Below, in pieces: positions 55,826-64,000 of a stretch of 64,000 nucleotides of DNA (positions within the stretch are counted from its first letter, which is position 1; each line of letters opens with the position of its first letter). The notes under the pieces are model-generated. The model saw only the letters and a list, made by a program, of their open reading frames with translations. It did no database searches and was not told where the DNA came from. Source of the stretch: Flaviflexus equikiangi (GTDB taxonomy: Bacteria; Actinomycetota; Actinomycetes; Actinomycetales; Actinomycetaceae); assembly GCF_014069875.1 (NCBI RefSeq), contig NZ_CP059676.1:1550001-1614000 (forward strand), in the 5' to 3' direction. Both the position numbers and the translations under genes were made by a program.

Positions 55826-56740
55826 TCAGGCGTTCTTCCACTCCTCGAACTCGTCCGCCGTCGCATACGAGTATTGCGTGCCGCGTTTGGTGACGGAGTT
55901 CGCCGCATAGAGGGAGGCCTGCTCGAGCGCCTCTGGCACGCTTAGGCCCCGCGTGATCTGTGTCGAGAAGCAGCCGATGAAGGCATCGCCCGCGCCCGTG
56001 GAGTCCACCGCATCGACCGCGTGGGCGGGCACGAGCACCTCGTCATCGCGCGTCAGCCACAGGCTGCCGCGGGAGCCGAGTGTGACGATGAGGTTCTCGA
56101 GCTCTGATCTGGCAAGGATCTCTGCCCCTGCGTCACGGATCTCGTCAAGGCTCTCCGCGTCGCGGCCGACGAGGAGGGAGAGTTCTGTCTCGTTGGGAAC
56201 GAAGTATGTGCATTTGCCGACGTATGCCATGTCGAGAGCAGGGTCTGCGGGGGCCGGGTTGAGGAGAACGGGAACGCCTCGCTCCACAGCAAGGTCGATT
56301 GCGGCGTAGACGGTCTCGAGGGGGATCTCGAGTTGGAGGACGAGGAGCTGGCATTCGGCGATCGCATCCCCAGCAGCGGCGACATCCTCCGGCGTGAGCA
56401 GACCGTTGGCGCCTTTGACGATGACGATCGAGTTGTTCGAATCCTTGTCGACGAAGATGGGGGCGACTCCGGAGGGCCCTTCCGTTTCGAGGACCCATTC
56501 CGTGTCGATGCCGTTGTCGGCGAAGTTCTTGACAGTGTTGGCCGCGAAGATGTCGGTGCCGACGCGGGTGACCATGCGCACCTGCGCGCCGAGACGCGAG
56601 GCCGCGATCGCCTGGTTGGCGCCCTTGCCCCCGCATCCCATCTCGAAGTCGGGTGCCTCGAGCGTTTCCCCGAGCTTGGGCATGCGATCGATGTAGGTGA
56701 TGAGATCAACGTTGTTTGATCCGACGACTGCGATATCCAC
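55826..56740 (-). CDS. rbsK: Ribokinase (PfkB family)
   Basis: A 304-residue PfkB-family sugar kinase. MGCGGKGANQAIA near residue 40 and DSTGAGDAFIG near residue 250 (anion hole and catalytic Asp) are the two PfkB signatures. NPAPADPALD and the NETEL motif are typical of ribokinases. The GTG at 56740 has GGAAGGA six bases upstream. The frame is open to 57268, but that overlaps ftsY. No ribose transporter is nearby, so the true sugar is inferred from the family only. Confidence 0.88.
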   Translation of the reverse strand: MDIAVVGSNNVDLITYIDRMPKLGETLEAPDFEMGCGGKGANQAIAASRLGAQVRMVTRVGTDIFAANTVKNFADNGIDTEWVLETEGPSGVAPIFVDKDSNNSIVIVKGANGLLTPEDVAAAGDAIAECQLLVLQLEIPLETVYAAIDLAVERGVPVLLNPAPADPALDMAYVGKCTYFVPNETELSLLVGRDAESLDEIRDAGAEILARSELENLIVTLGSRGSLWLTRDDEVLVPAHAVDAVDSTGAGDAFIGCFSTQITRGLSVPEALEQASLYAANSVTKRGTQYSYATADEFEEWKNA

Positions 56741-56797
56741 AGTGTTCCTTCCTGGGACAGCGCTGTCCCGATGTGTCTGATTCTCTCGATTGAGAGT

Positions 56798-56825
56798 GGC
56801 GGGCGGGAGGCTTCCCCCGCCCGCC
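56798..56825 (-). terminator. Hairpin after ftsY
   Basis: GGCGGGCGGG pairs with CCCGCCCGCC ten bases downstream of the ftsY stop. Confidence 0.7.
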
Positions 56826-56834
56826 AGACGTCCC

Positions 56835-58007
56835 TCAGGAGAGGAGAGCGTCGACGAACCCCTCGGGGTCGAAGGGTGCCAGATCGTCGGCACCCTCCCC
56901 GAGCCCGACGAACTTGACCGGCACACCGAGGGTGCGCTGGACGTTGATGACGATCCCGCCCTTGGCGGTGCCATCGAGCTTCGTGAGGACGATGCCGGTG
57001 ATGCCGACGACCTCGGAGAAGACTTTGGCTTGGGACATGGCGTTCTGGCCGGTTGTGGCATCGATGACGAGGAGGACTTCCCGCACCGGTGCCTGCTTCT
57101 CCATGACGCGCTTGATCTTGCCCAGCTCGTCCATGAGTCCAGCCTTGTTCTGCAGTCGTCCCGCCGTGTCGACGAGAACGACATCCGCCTCCCGGCGGCG
57201 CCCCTCGGCGACGGCTTCGAATGCGACGGAGGCAGGATCTGCGCCCTCGATGTCGGAACGCACCACATCGACGCCTACTCGTTCACCCCAGGTCTGGAGC
57301 TGGTCTGCGGCGGCGGCCCTGAATGTGTCAGCCGCACCGAGCACGACACTGCGCTCCTGGGCCACGAGAACGCGCCCGAGCTTGCCGATTGTCGTGGTCT
57401 TGCCCGTGCCGTTGACGCCGACGACGAGGACGGTCGCGGGATGATGGTTGCCGTCTTCACCGATGCCGGGGACGGTATCGAGCGAGCGGTCGAGCGTGGG
57501 GTCGATGAGGGCGAGCAGCTGCTCGCGGAGGATCTCGCGGACCACGCCTGGGTCTGTTGTCCCCCGAACCTTGGTCTCCGTGCGGAGCTTCTCCATGAGC
57601 TCGTCCGAGGCTTCGAGGCCGACGTCTGCCCCGAGGAGCGTCTCTTCGATCTCGTCCCAGTCATCTTCTGTCAGATCGCCGCGCGAGAGGATCGACAGGA
57701 GTGCCTTCCCCATCGTGCCCGAGCGTGCGAGACGGGCCCGTAGGCGCTCCATGCGCGATTGGACGGACTCGGGCCTCTCCAGCGTCGCGGCGGGCGCGAC
57801 GAGCTCCGGATCGCCCGATTCATGATCGTGGGCGACTTCCTCTTCCGCATCCTCGAGCGCCTGTGCTTCGTCCTCGGTGAGGACGGGCGTCATGGACTCG
57901 TCGAGCCGGAACGTGTCCGACTTCTTCCTCCTCGCCCCCGCATACAGGGCCACCCCGGTAACGAGGACGATGACGAAGGCAAATATAAAGATCAGGGTTT
58001 CTGGCAT
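56835..58007 (-). CDS. ftsY: Signal recognition particle receptor FtsY
   Basis: The SRP receptor GTPase. The 390 residues begin with a membrane helix (about residues 4-25), then a short acidic A region, and the NG domain with GVNGTGKTTTIGKL, LGAADTFRAAAADQL, VDTAGRLQNKAGLM and LTKLDGTAKGG. It partners with Ffh, 1.1 kb away. The ATG at 58007 has only a weak RBS. The frame is open upstream to 58151 but with low-quality sequence. Confidence 0.96.
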   Translation of the reverse strand: MPETLIFIFAFVIVLVTGVALYAGARRKKSDTFRLDESMTPVLTEDEAQALEDAEEEVAHDHESGDPELVAPAATLERPESVQSRMERLRARLARSGTMGKALLSILSRGDLTEDDWDEIEETLLGADVGLEASDELMEKLRTETKVRGTTDPGVVREILREQLLALIDPTLDRSLDTVPGIGEDGNHHPATVLVVGVNGTGKTTTIGKLGRVLVAQERSVVLGAADTFRAAAADQLQTWGERVGVDVVRSDIEGADPASVAFEAVAEGRRREADVVLVDTAGRLQNKAGLMDELGKIKRVMEKQAPVREVLLVIDATTGQNAMSQAKVFSEVVGITGIVLTKLDGTAKGGIVINVQRTLGVPVKFVGLGEGADDLAPFDPEGFVDALLS

Positions 58008-58197
58008 GACTTCAGTTTCCCCTATCTTTCCGCCCGAGTACACCCGTGCGCGCACGGAGTGCACCGTTGATGCTGGGGGCGACGGGTTTCCGTGGGAGTG
58101 CGGTAGACGTCGGCCCTTGGATTCGCGGCGCAGCCGGTTCGTCCCGCACACCGATATCTCGGGCTAGGGTTGTTCTACACGTGACGAGGAGGATGGT
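58008..58197. other. 190-nt divergent region between ftsY and tdh
   Basis: No ORF with an RBS. GAGGAGG sits six bases before the tdh ATG. I see no convincing promoter pair or dyad. Confidence 0.4.
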
Positions 58198-59271
58198 ATG
58201 CAGGCTCTCATCAAACCGGATCGAGGCCCCGGTTTGGCATTGACAGAGGTTCCAGAACCGGCGCCCGGGGTGGGCGAGGTGAAGATCAAGGTTCTGTATG
58301 CGGGATTGTGCGGGACGGACCTCCACATCCTGTCGTGGGATGATTTCGCGGCCGAACATGTCTCTCCCGGCCAGGTGATCGGGCACGAGTTCTTCGGAAC
58401 CATTGTCGAGCTCGGCGAGGGCGTAGAACAGGATGATCGGGCTGATGTGCTCCGGGTGGGCGACCACGTGTCTGTCGAAGGCCACGTCGTCTGCGGGCGA
58501 TGTCGGAACTGCCGGGGCGGGCGCCACCACATGTGTATACGGACCTCCTCGATCGGTGTCGATCGGGATGGAGCGTTCGCGACCTACGTGACTGTTCCGG
58601 CCCACAACGTGTGGGTTCAGCCAGCCGAGATCGATCCCGAACTCGGTGCCATCTTCGACCCGTTCGGCAACGCCGTCCACACGGCTTTCCAATATCCGCT
58701 GACCGGGGAGGACGTCCTCATCACGGGTGCGGGCCCGATCGGCATCATGTCGGCACTCATCGCCCGTCATGCTGGTGCACGCCACGTTGTCCTCACCGAT
58801 ATCTCCGATGATCGTCTCGCTCTCGCACGGACGGCCTTCGCCGGTTTCGGGGCTGTGGAACTGGTCAATACGACTCGCGATACTCTCGAGGCCGTTCAGC
58901 GGCGCCTGCGGATGAGAGAGGGCTTCGATGTGGCGTTCGAAATGTCGGGCAGCCCGGTTGCGATGGATTCGATCATCAACAACCTGACGCACGGCGGAAA
59001 GATCGCCATGCTGGGCCTGCCGGCGAGGACCTACGAGATCGATTGGAACCGGGTCATCACCCGCATGTTCACCATCAAGGGCGTCTACGGCCGGGAGATG
59101 TTCGATACGTGGTACACGGCAACAACGATCCTGCTGTCCTCGGAGCCGCTGCGAGAGGCCCTGCGGACTCTTATCACCCACAGATTTCCTGCCGAGAACT
59201 GGCGGGATGCCTTCGACGCTGCGGCGTCCGGCGCCGCCGGCAAGGTTCTTATCGATTGGAGTAACTCATGA
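58198..59271 (+). CDS. tdh: L-threonine 3-dehydrogenase
   Basis: Oxidises L-threonine to 2-amino-3-oxobutyrate with NAD. The 357 residues are a zinc-dependent medium-chain dehydrogenase: catalytic Cys in GLCGTDLHI (Cys38), GHEFFG, the structural zinc cysteines in [15 protein letters not shown], the Rossmann loop GAGPIGIM near residue 180, and FDPFGNAVH, which is distinctive for Tdh. RBS GAGGAGG. It overlaps kbl by four bases, and the two enzymes pass the unstable intermediate directly. Confidence 0.95.
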   Translation: MQALIKPDRGPGLALTEVPEPAPGVGEVKIKVLYAGLCGTDLHILSWDDFAAEHVSPGQVIGHEFFGTIVELGEGVEQDDRADVLRVGDHVSVEGHVVCGRCRNCRGGRHHMCIRTSSIGVDRDGAFATYVTVPAHNVWVQPAEIDPELGAIFDPFGNAVHTAFQYPLTGEDVLITGAGPIGIMSALIARHAGARHVVLTDISDDRLALARTAFAGFGAVELVNTTRDTLEAVQRRLRMREGFDVAFEMSGSPVAMDSIINNLTHGGKIAMLGLPARTYEIDWNRVITRMFTIKGVYGREMFDTWYTATTILLSSEPLREALRTLITHRFPAENWRDAFDAAASGAAGKVLIDWSNS

Positions 59272-60455
59272 TGACATTCCGCGACCAGTTGAGGGACGAG
59301 CTCGACGCGATTGAGGCTGGTGGCCTGACGAAGCGGGAACGGCTCCTGACGTCTCCTCAGGGCCCCCACATCACCACGGCGAACGGGCCCGCCCTCAACT
59401 TCTGCGCCAACAACTATCTAGGTCTGGCGAATCATCCCGAGGTCGTTGCGGCAGCCCACGAGGGTCTCGACACGATGGGCTTCGGCACGGCCTCCGTCCG
59501 TTTCATCTGCGGCACCCACGAGGCACATCGCGAGCTGGAGAAAGAGATCGCCGCATATCTCGGCACGGAGGACGCGATCCTGTTCCCGTCCTGTTTCGAT
59601 GCGAATGGCGCGCTCTTCGAGGTCTTGCTGACGGCGGAGGATGCCGTGATCTCTGACTCTCTCAACCACGCCTCGATCATCGACGGGGTTCGACTGTCGA
59701 AGGCGAAGAGGTTCCGGTACGAGAATAGGGACATGGCCGGGCTGGAGGAGTGTCTCGCTGCCGCTCAAGGTTCGCGGCGGATCCTCATCATCACCGACGG
59801 CGTGTTCTCGATGGACGGCTATTTCGCTCCCCTTGAGGAGATCTGTGACCTGGCTGAGCAATACGGGGCCGCCGTAGCCGTCGATGATTCCCACGCGACC
59901 GGCCTGATCGGCCCACGCGGGGCGGGCACCCCTGCACGGGCCGGAGTCTCGGACCGTGTCGATATTCTGACCGGGACGCTCGGGAAGGCGCTCGGCGGCG
60001 CTTCCGGAGGCTATGTGGCCGGCTCCCGGGAGGTCGTCGATCTGCTCAAGCAGCGCGGCCGCCCCTATCTCTTCTCGAACGCTGTCGCACCGTCCCTCGT
60101 TGCGGGAGCCCGAGTCGCTATCCGTCTCGCGGCGGCGGGTGATGATCGTCGTGCACAGCTGGACACGAACGCGGCCAGGTTCCGCTCTCGGATGGCAGAG
60201 GCCGGCTTCGAGCTCCTCCCCGGTTCGCATCCGATCATTGCCGTCATGTTCCCCGGCGATGATGGTGCCCGCCAGGCGGCTGCTATCGCAGAGGACATGC
60301 TCAAGCTCGGCGTCTACGTGACGGCTTTTTCTTTCCCCGTCGTCCCGAAGGGCCAGGCCCGTATCCGCGTCCAGCTGTCCGCCTCCCATTCAGAGGCCGA
60401 CGTGGACGCGTGCGTCGATGCGTTCATCGCCTCACGAGACCGCGTGACCAGCTGA
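59268..60455 (+). CDS. kbl: Glycine C-acetyltransferase (2-amino-3-ketobutyrate CoA ligase)
   Basis: Converts 2-amino-3-oxobutyrate and CoA to glycine and acetyl-CoA. The 395 residues are a PLP enzyme of the alpha-oxoamine synthase group: [16 protein letters not shown] (part), [28 protein letters not shown] (part), and the PLP-binding Lys in [14 protein letters not shown]. It is coupled to tdh by the ATGA overlap. Its acetyl-CoA product feeds pta-ackA or the TCA cycle. Confidence 0.96.
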   Translation: MMTFRDQLRDELDAIEAGGLTKRERLLTSPQGPHITTANGPALNFCANNYLGLANHPEVVAAAHEGLDTMGFGTASVRFICGTHEAHRELEKEIAAYLGTEDAILFPSCFDANGALFEVLLTAEDAVISDSLNHASIIDGVRLSKAKRFRYENRDMAGLEECLAAAQGSRRILIITDGVFSMDGYFAPLEEICDLAEQYGAAVAVDDSHATGLIGPRGAGTPARAGVSDRVDILTGTLGKALGGASGGYVAGSREVVDLLKQRGRPYLFSNAVAPSLVAGARVAIRLAAAGDDRRAQLDTNAARFRSRMAEAGFELLPGSHPIIAVMFPGDDGARQAAAIAEDMLKLGVYVTAFSFPVVPKGQARIRVQLSASHSEADVDACVDAFIASRDRVTS

Positions 60456-60485
60456 CACCGGGCGCTATTCGTCCAGTGGAGCGTC

Positions 60486-61121
60486 TCAGGTTCCTAGTGT
60501 GATGACGAGGTCTGCGTTCTCCCGGGTTGACCTGACCAGGTCAGCATTGGCCTGGTCAGGGCCCAGCGTCCATTCCCGCGCAGCATCCGCCGTCTTTCCC
60601 GACTCGACGTGCCGGGCGATCAACCTGTCGATCCGGGTATGGTCTGGGATCTCGACGAACCAGGTCTCGTCGAGGAGCGGGCGGACTCCCTTCCACGGCC
60701 CGTCGTCGAGGAGGAGATAGTTCCCCTCCGTGATGATGAGTGACGTATCTGCTGGGACGCGGATCGCTCCGGCGATGGAGTGTCCGATGCCGCGCTGGTA
60801 GGCGGGCGCGTACACGTCGATCGACTCGTTCTTGAGCCGGTGGAGGAGGGCGATGTAGCCGTGAACATCGAAGGTATCGGGAGCGCCCTTGCGGTCCCGT
60901 CGTCCCAGGCGGACGAGTTCGTCGTTCGTGAGGTGGAAGCCGTCCATGCCCACGACGACAGACCTGTCGAGAGCCTCGACGAGTGCCTGGCTGAGCGTGG
61001 ATTTGCCTGCCCCCGGCGCACCCGCGATCCCGAGAACAGCTCTGCCCTGCATGAGCGCTTTCGCGCGTTCGAGGAGCCTATCGTGTCCGTCGCCGTCGGA
61101 GAGGCTGATCATGTCCGGCAT
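60486..61121 (-). CDS. Nucleoside/sugar kinase-like P-loop protein
   Basis: A 211-residue P-loop kinase. GIAGAPGAGKSTLSQAL is the Walker A. MDGFHLTNDEL, RRDRKGAPDTFDVHGY and EGNYLLL are those of the uridine kinase/pantothenate kinase-like group that includes FrcK-type fructose kinases. The ATG at 61121 has AAAGGA seven bases upstream. The longer frame to 61247 runs into the arsA terminator. The substrate is uncertain. It stands alone between kbl (convergent) and arsA. Confidence 0.8.
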   Translation of the reverse strand: MPDMISLSDGDGHDRLLERAKALMQGRAVLGIAGAPGAGKSTLSQALVEALDRSVVVGMDGFHLTNDELVRLGRRDRKGAPDTFDVHGYIALLHRLKNESIDVYAPAYQRGIGHSIAGAIRVPADTSLIITEGNYLLLDDGPWKGVRPLLDETWFVEIPDHTRIDRLIARHVESGKTADAAREWTLGPDQANADLVRSTRENADLVITLGT

Positions 61122-61164
61122 CGCTGTCCTTTCGCTGATCGAACCATTATCTCCCATTCCCAGA

Positions 61165-61197
61165 GATGATCGGGCACGGTTATGGCGCCCGATCATC
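61165..61197 (-). terminator. Hairpin after arsA
   Basis: GATGATCGGGC pairs perfectly with GCCCGATCATC around an 11-base loop, between arsA and the kinase gene. There is no T-run. Confidence 0.65.
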
Positions 61198-61203
61198 TTC
61201 CCG

Positions 61204-63003
61204 CTAGGACGTCGGGGATGCGACTCCCGCGTCGAAAAGACCCGCAAGGCCCTCGACCCCTTGGGGTTCGTCGATCATGACGGGAGTATGGACGACGATG
61301 CTCGTGGTGCCTGCAACGAGGTGTCCGAGCACGTCGGCCTGTGCGGCGGCCCTGGCCTGGAGGAAGGGGGACGTCGTGCCGGTCGCAAGAAGTGACTGGT
61401 TGACGACCCACGCCCACGGCGTGATCCCCGCCCGTTCGAGATCCCGCCCGAGTTCCTGTGCTTCGAGAACGGGTGTCGTCTCCGGCAGCGTCACGAGGAT
61501 GGGCTTCGCGACGTCAGCATCCTGGAGCACGCTCAACGCCGTCTGGGGAACACTCTCCCCCGACTGCCTCATGAGCTCACGGTGATAGGAGCCAGTCGCG
61601 TCGAGCAGGAGCAGCGTGTGGCCCGTGGGTGCCGTATCGAGGACGACCCAATGGTCTTTCACATCGTCGATGACACGGGAGAAGGCACGGAAGACCGCGA
61701 CCTCCTCAGTGCAGGGGCTCCGCAGGTCTTCCTCCAGCTGAGCATATCCGTCGCTGTCGAGCGCGCCGCCCTTCGTCGCGAGCACTTCGTCCCGGTAGGC
61801 GGCCGTGACGGCCTCCGGATCGATCGTCGAGATTCTGAGGTTCGGCATGTCTCGTCCGAGATCGAGGTCGAGATGTGCGGCAGGGTCGGTCGTCGAAAGG
61901 TGGACGGGCTTGCCCTGCTTGGCGAGTTCCACCGCGAGCGCCTGCGCGATCGTGGTCTTGCCGACGCCGCCTTTGCCCATGCACAGGACAACCTTCGGCC
62001 TCCCGCCGGTGAGTTCGTTGACAAGTGGCGCGAGTCCGACGGGAACGTCGGTCTCACGAGTGTCCCCCTGGTGGGTGTCGTGGCTTTCGCTCGGGAGGCC
62101 GAGTGTCAGCAGTCCCGCAACCCCCATGACCGGGTGTGCCTTGAGTTCGAGAGTTGACACCTGTGCGTCCCGCAGAGTCGGGAAGCGCGTTCCTTCCCTC
62201 AGGTCGCTCAGGAGTGCCTGTTCGCGCTCGTAGATCCTGGTCGACAGCGGGTCGCTGGCGGCAGCTTCTGGCAGTAGGCCGTTGAGGATGAGATGGGAGG
62301 TGGGTATCCCGATCTCGTTGAGTTCGCGGGCGCTCCGCTCGGCTTCCCCGATTGAGCTGTCCTGTCCGCGTGCGACGAGCACCATCGTTGTCGACTGTGT
62401 GTCGGACAGTGCGTCGACAGCGTCCGCATACGTCTGCTTGTGCTTGTCGAGTCCAGACATGGGTCCGAGGCAGGAGGCGTCACCCGCACCGTTGTCGATG
62501 AAAGTCGACCAGTCGCCGGGCAGCGAGAGGAGGCGCAGGGTGTGGCCGGTCGGTGCGGTGTCGAAGATGATCCGGTCGTAGTTGTCCTGGTGTTCGGGTG
62601 ATGTCAAGAAGTCGGTGAATCTGTTGAAGCTGGCCACCTCGACTGTGCATGATCCGCTCAGCGATTCCTCCGTCGTTGCGAGGACCTCGGGCGGGAGGAG
62701 TCCGCGGACGGGACCGAGAATGGATTCGCGGTAGGCCTCGGCTTCGGCCTCCGGGTCGATTTCGATCGCGTCGAGAACGATGGCGTCATTCGCAGGGATG
62801 AGGTCTCCGAGCGCCGTGATCGCGCCACCGATCTCGCGTCCGAAGACCTGGCCGATATTGGAGGCGGGATCGGTGGAGATGAGGAGGACTCGTTGCCCTG
62901 CCTGCGCGTATTGCGCGGCGAGTGAGCAGGCGACGGTGGTCTTGCCGACCCCTCCCTTGCCGGTGAAGAAGAGGTGCTTTCCTGTCAGGGTGGGAAGTGG
63001 CAT
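61204..63003 (-). CDS. arsA: Arsenite-activated ATPase ArsA
   Basis: The ATPase of an arsenite efflux pump, 599 residues in two homologous halves. Each half has a deviant Walker A loop (GKGGVGKTT near residues 15-23 and near 342) and a DTAPTGHT switch. The three cysteines that bind As(III) are present: Cys119 (SGSCTVEVA), Cys178 (GDASCLGP) and the one in SPCTEEVAV near 429. It starts in the arsD stop (TGATG). It would drive an ArsB or Acr3 permease, which is not in the window. Confidence 0.95.
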   Translation of the reverse strand: MPLPTLTGKHLFFTGKGGVGKTTVACSLAAQYAQAGQRVLLISTDPASNIGQVFGREIGGAITALGDLIPANDAIVLDAIEIDPEAEAEAYRESILGPVRGLLPPEVLATTEESLSGSCTVEVASFNRFTDFLTSPEHQDNYDRIIFDTAPTGHTLRLLSLPGDWSTFIDNGAGDASCLGPMSGLDKHKQTYADAVDALSDTQSTTMVLVARGQDSSIGEAERSARELNEIGIPTSHLILNGLLPEAAASDPLSTRIYEREQALLSDLREGTRFPTLRDAQVSTLELKAHPVMGVAGLLTLGLPSESHDTHQGDTRETDVPVGLAPLVNELTGGRPKVVLCMGKGGVGKTTIAQALAVELAKQGKPVHLSTTDPAAHLDLDLGRDMPNLRISTIDPEAVTAAYRDEVLATKGGALDSDGYAQLEEDLRSPCTEEVAVFRAFSRVIDDVKDHWVVLDTAPTGHTLLLLDATGSYHRELMRQSGESVPQTALSVLQDADVAKPILVTLPETTPVLEAQELGRDLERAGITPWAWVVNQSLLATGTTSPFLQARAAAQADVLGHLVAGTTSIVVHTPVMIDEPQGVEGLAGLFDAGVASPTS

Positions 63004-63365
63004 CAGCAGCAGCCGCCCTGGTCGCCGCAGCACGATGATGCCATGGGCAGAGTCTGCTTCGCTTCCACGCCGGCAAAGGTCCTCAGAGCGGCGATGTCGG
63101 GATAGGAGCCGGACATCGCGATGACATCGTCGACGACGATCGCGGGGAGGGCGTCCGCTCCGGAGATCTCGAGGAATCTGCGCACTGCTTCCGACTGTGC
63201 GAAGTCGAGCGGATCGGTTGCCAGGTTATGGCGCGTGACCTCGATGCCCTCGGTCTTCGCCTGGTGGAGCACCGCTGAGAAGTCGACCAGGTTCTGGTCG
63301 ACATCGGCCCCGCAGACACCGGAGGAACAGCATAGTGCCGGGTCGTACACGTGGATGGATCGCAT
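63003..63365 (-). CDS. arsD: Arsenical metallochaperone ArsD
   Basis: A 120-residue chaperone that hands As(III) to ArsA. YDPALCCSSGVCG holds the conserved Cys triad (adjacent Cys pair and the Cys five residues on) that binds arsenic. Two vicinal pairs at the C-terminus (SSCCGDQGGCC) are the accessory pairs of ArsD. The ATG at 63365 follows GAGGAG; a TTG one codon upstream is the alternative. It is coupled to arsA and divergent from the arsR-arsC fusion. Confidence 0.94.
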   Translation of the reverse strand: MRSIHVYDPALCCSSGVCGADVDQNLVDFSAVLHQAKTEGIEVTRHNLATDPLDFAQSEAVRRFLEISGADALPAIVVDDVIAMSGSYPDIAALRTFAGVEAKQTLPMASSCCGDQGGCC

Positions 63366-63421
63366 CAAGACTCCTCAGTCATATCGATAAATGTCGTTAC
63401 GTCTTAAGTGAAACAGTCGTA

Positions 63422-63450
63422 TCGACATGTGTCAATGCGTTCTCTATGAT
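63422..63450 (+). promoter_or_regulatory. Promoter of arsR-arsC with overlapping dyad
   Basis: TCGACA (63422-63427) and TATGAT (63445-63450) are 17 bp apart, each five of six to consensus. Seven bases follow to the ATG, so the mRNA is leaderless or nearly so. A GACA-TG-TGTC dyad (63424-63433) overlaps the -35, and TTGACA on the other strand (63435-63430) may serve arsD. The layout fits repression by ArsR of both directions. Confidence 0.55.
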
Positions 63451-63457
63451 CTGTCCT

Positions 63458-64000
63458 ATGACGTGTGAACCGGGAGCCAGCTGCTCCATCCCCGCCGTGG
63501 CCGACGACGCCGCCGTGAAGCCCCTTGCCGACGTCTTCAAGGCTCTCGGAGATACGACAAGGTTGCAGCTCGCTCTGTTCGTCCACCGCTCCGCACCATC
63601 CCCCGTGTGCGCCTGTTCGTTCCCCGAAGCCTTCGGGATCGGACAGTCCACCGTGTCTCACCACCTCACGAAGCTCGTCACGGCCGGGGTGCTGACCCGC
63701 GTGAAGAAGGGCAAGTGGAGCTACTATTCGGTGGCCGACACGTTCGACAAGACTCTGCTCGACCTCGCGAATGCGATGGTGGGACACGACCATGAGGAGC
63801 AGACGGTGTCTGACCAGCCGATCACCATCCTGTTCGCGTGCCGCAAGAATGCTGGCCGCTCACAGATCGCAGCCGCGATCGCGCAGTCTCTCGCGCCGGA
63901 GAATGTCACGATCCTCTCGGCCGGCACCGAGCCGGCGGACGAGGCACATCCTGAGGCGGTCGCGGTCCTGGCGGAGATCGGTCTCGCCCCGACGTCTGCC
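63458..64000 (+). CDS. ArsR-type repressor fused to an LMW-phosphatase-type arsenate reductase (C-terminus cut by window edge)
   Basis: The 181 codons seen join two proteins. Residues 20 to about 110 are an ArsR/SmtB winged helix (FKALGDTTRLQLAL, VCACSFPEAFGIGQSTVSHHL in part) with a Cys-x-Cys pair (51, 53) at the sensor helix. Residues about 121-181 begin a low-molecular-weight phosphatase/ArsC domain with the CX5R loop CRKNAGRSQ (Cys128, Arg134) and SAGTEPA. Extra cysteines at 3 and 9 could also bind arsenic. The repressor should release DNA on As(III), while the ArsC half reduces arsenate to arsenite. The gene is divergent from arsD-arsA. The C-terminus is outside the window. Confidence 0.9.
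   Translation, partial: MTCEPGASCSIPAVADDAAVKPLADVFKALGDTTRLQLALFVHRSAPSPVCACSFPEAFGIGQSTVSHHLTKLVTAGVLTRVKKGKWSYYSVADTFDKTLLDLANAMVGHDHEEQTVSDQPITILFACRKNAGRSQIAAAIAQSLAPENVTILSAGTEPADEAHPEAVAVLAEIGLAPTSA

Overview
The window comes from a high-GC Gram-positive chromosome (Actinomycetota). The signs are actinobacterial families (DUF3017, DUF6350, DUF2469, DUF3817, the small LigA-like membrane protein), the gene orders sucC-sucD...DUF6350-purN...purH and ffh-amidohydrolase-rpsP-khpA-rimM-trmD-rplS-lepB-rnhB-DUF2469, frequent GTG/TTG starts, and several genes whose -10 box sits so close to the start codon that they look leaderless. LPWTG and LAWTG surface proteins and DUF5979 repeats suggest an Actinomycetaceae-like or related host-associated or environmental actinobacterium. 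The genus cannot be fixed from this sequence. I see no tRNA, rRNA, IS element, prophage or CRISPR array.

Layout. 1-3.8 kb: putA (cut by the left edge), a DUF3017 membrane protein and a divergent FAD-dependent ferredoxin-reductase-like enzyme. 3.8-11 kb: purine and TCA genes (purH, purN, sucD, sucC) with DUF6350, an LAWTG surface protein with a Pro-Thr-Glu repeat, and a small secreted Ser/Pro/Thr-rich protein. 11-16.5 kb: an OatA-like acyltransferase, a PcrA/UvrD helicase and two small membrane proteins. 16.9-23.5 kb: guaA, DUF3817, a heterodimeric ABC exporter and a SURF1 protein. 23.6-34.4 kb: fermentation and carbon use, namely pta-ackA, an acyl-CoA-dehydrogenase-like flavoprotein, the lldP-lutA-lutB-lutC lactate operon, a GNAT protein, a GlgC-like nucleotidyltransferase and a cysteine-free AhpD-like protein. 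34.5-37 kb: rpsB-tsf and a divergent degenerate M23 protein. 37-45.8 kb: an 1856-residue LPWTG adhesin and, across a 530-nt regulatory gap, a divergent MalT-like LuxR regulator. 45.8-58 kb: xerC, dprA, and the ribosome/secretion cluster with ffh and ftsY, including a TrmD-GNAT fusion. 58-64 kb: tdh-kbl threonine catabolism, a small P-loop kinase, and an arsenic locus (arsD-arsA divergent from an arsR-arsC fusion, cut by the right edge).

How the genes work together. Lactate is imported by LldP and oxidised to pyruvate by LutABC. Acetyl-CoA is turned over to acetate by Pta-AckA. Threonine is split by Tdh and Kbl to glycine and acetyl-CoA, and proline is oxidised to glutamate by PutA. Ffh and FtsY deliver proteins to the membrane, LepB trims them, and two surface proteins carry sortase signals of different classes (LPXTG and LAXTG). 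The arsenic genes encode a sensor fused to a reductase, a metallochaperone and an ATPase. The arsenite permease should lie outside the window.

The observations I would follow up first are the TrmD-GNAT fusion, the ABC exporter whose two halves have lost complementary ATPase motifs, the adhesin with a 1395-bp in-frame duplication of a four-domain block facing a large ATP-dependent regulator across a perfect operator-like dyad, and the arsR-arsC fusion.
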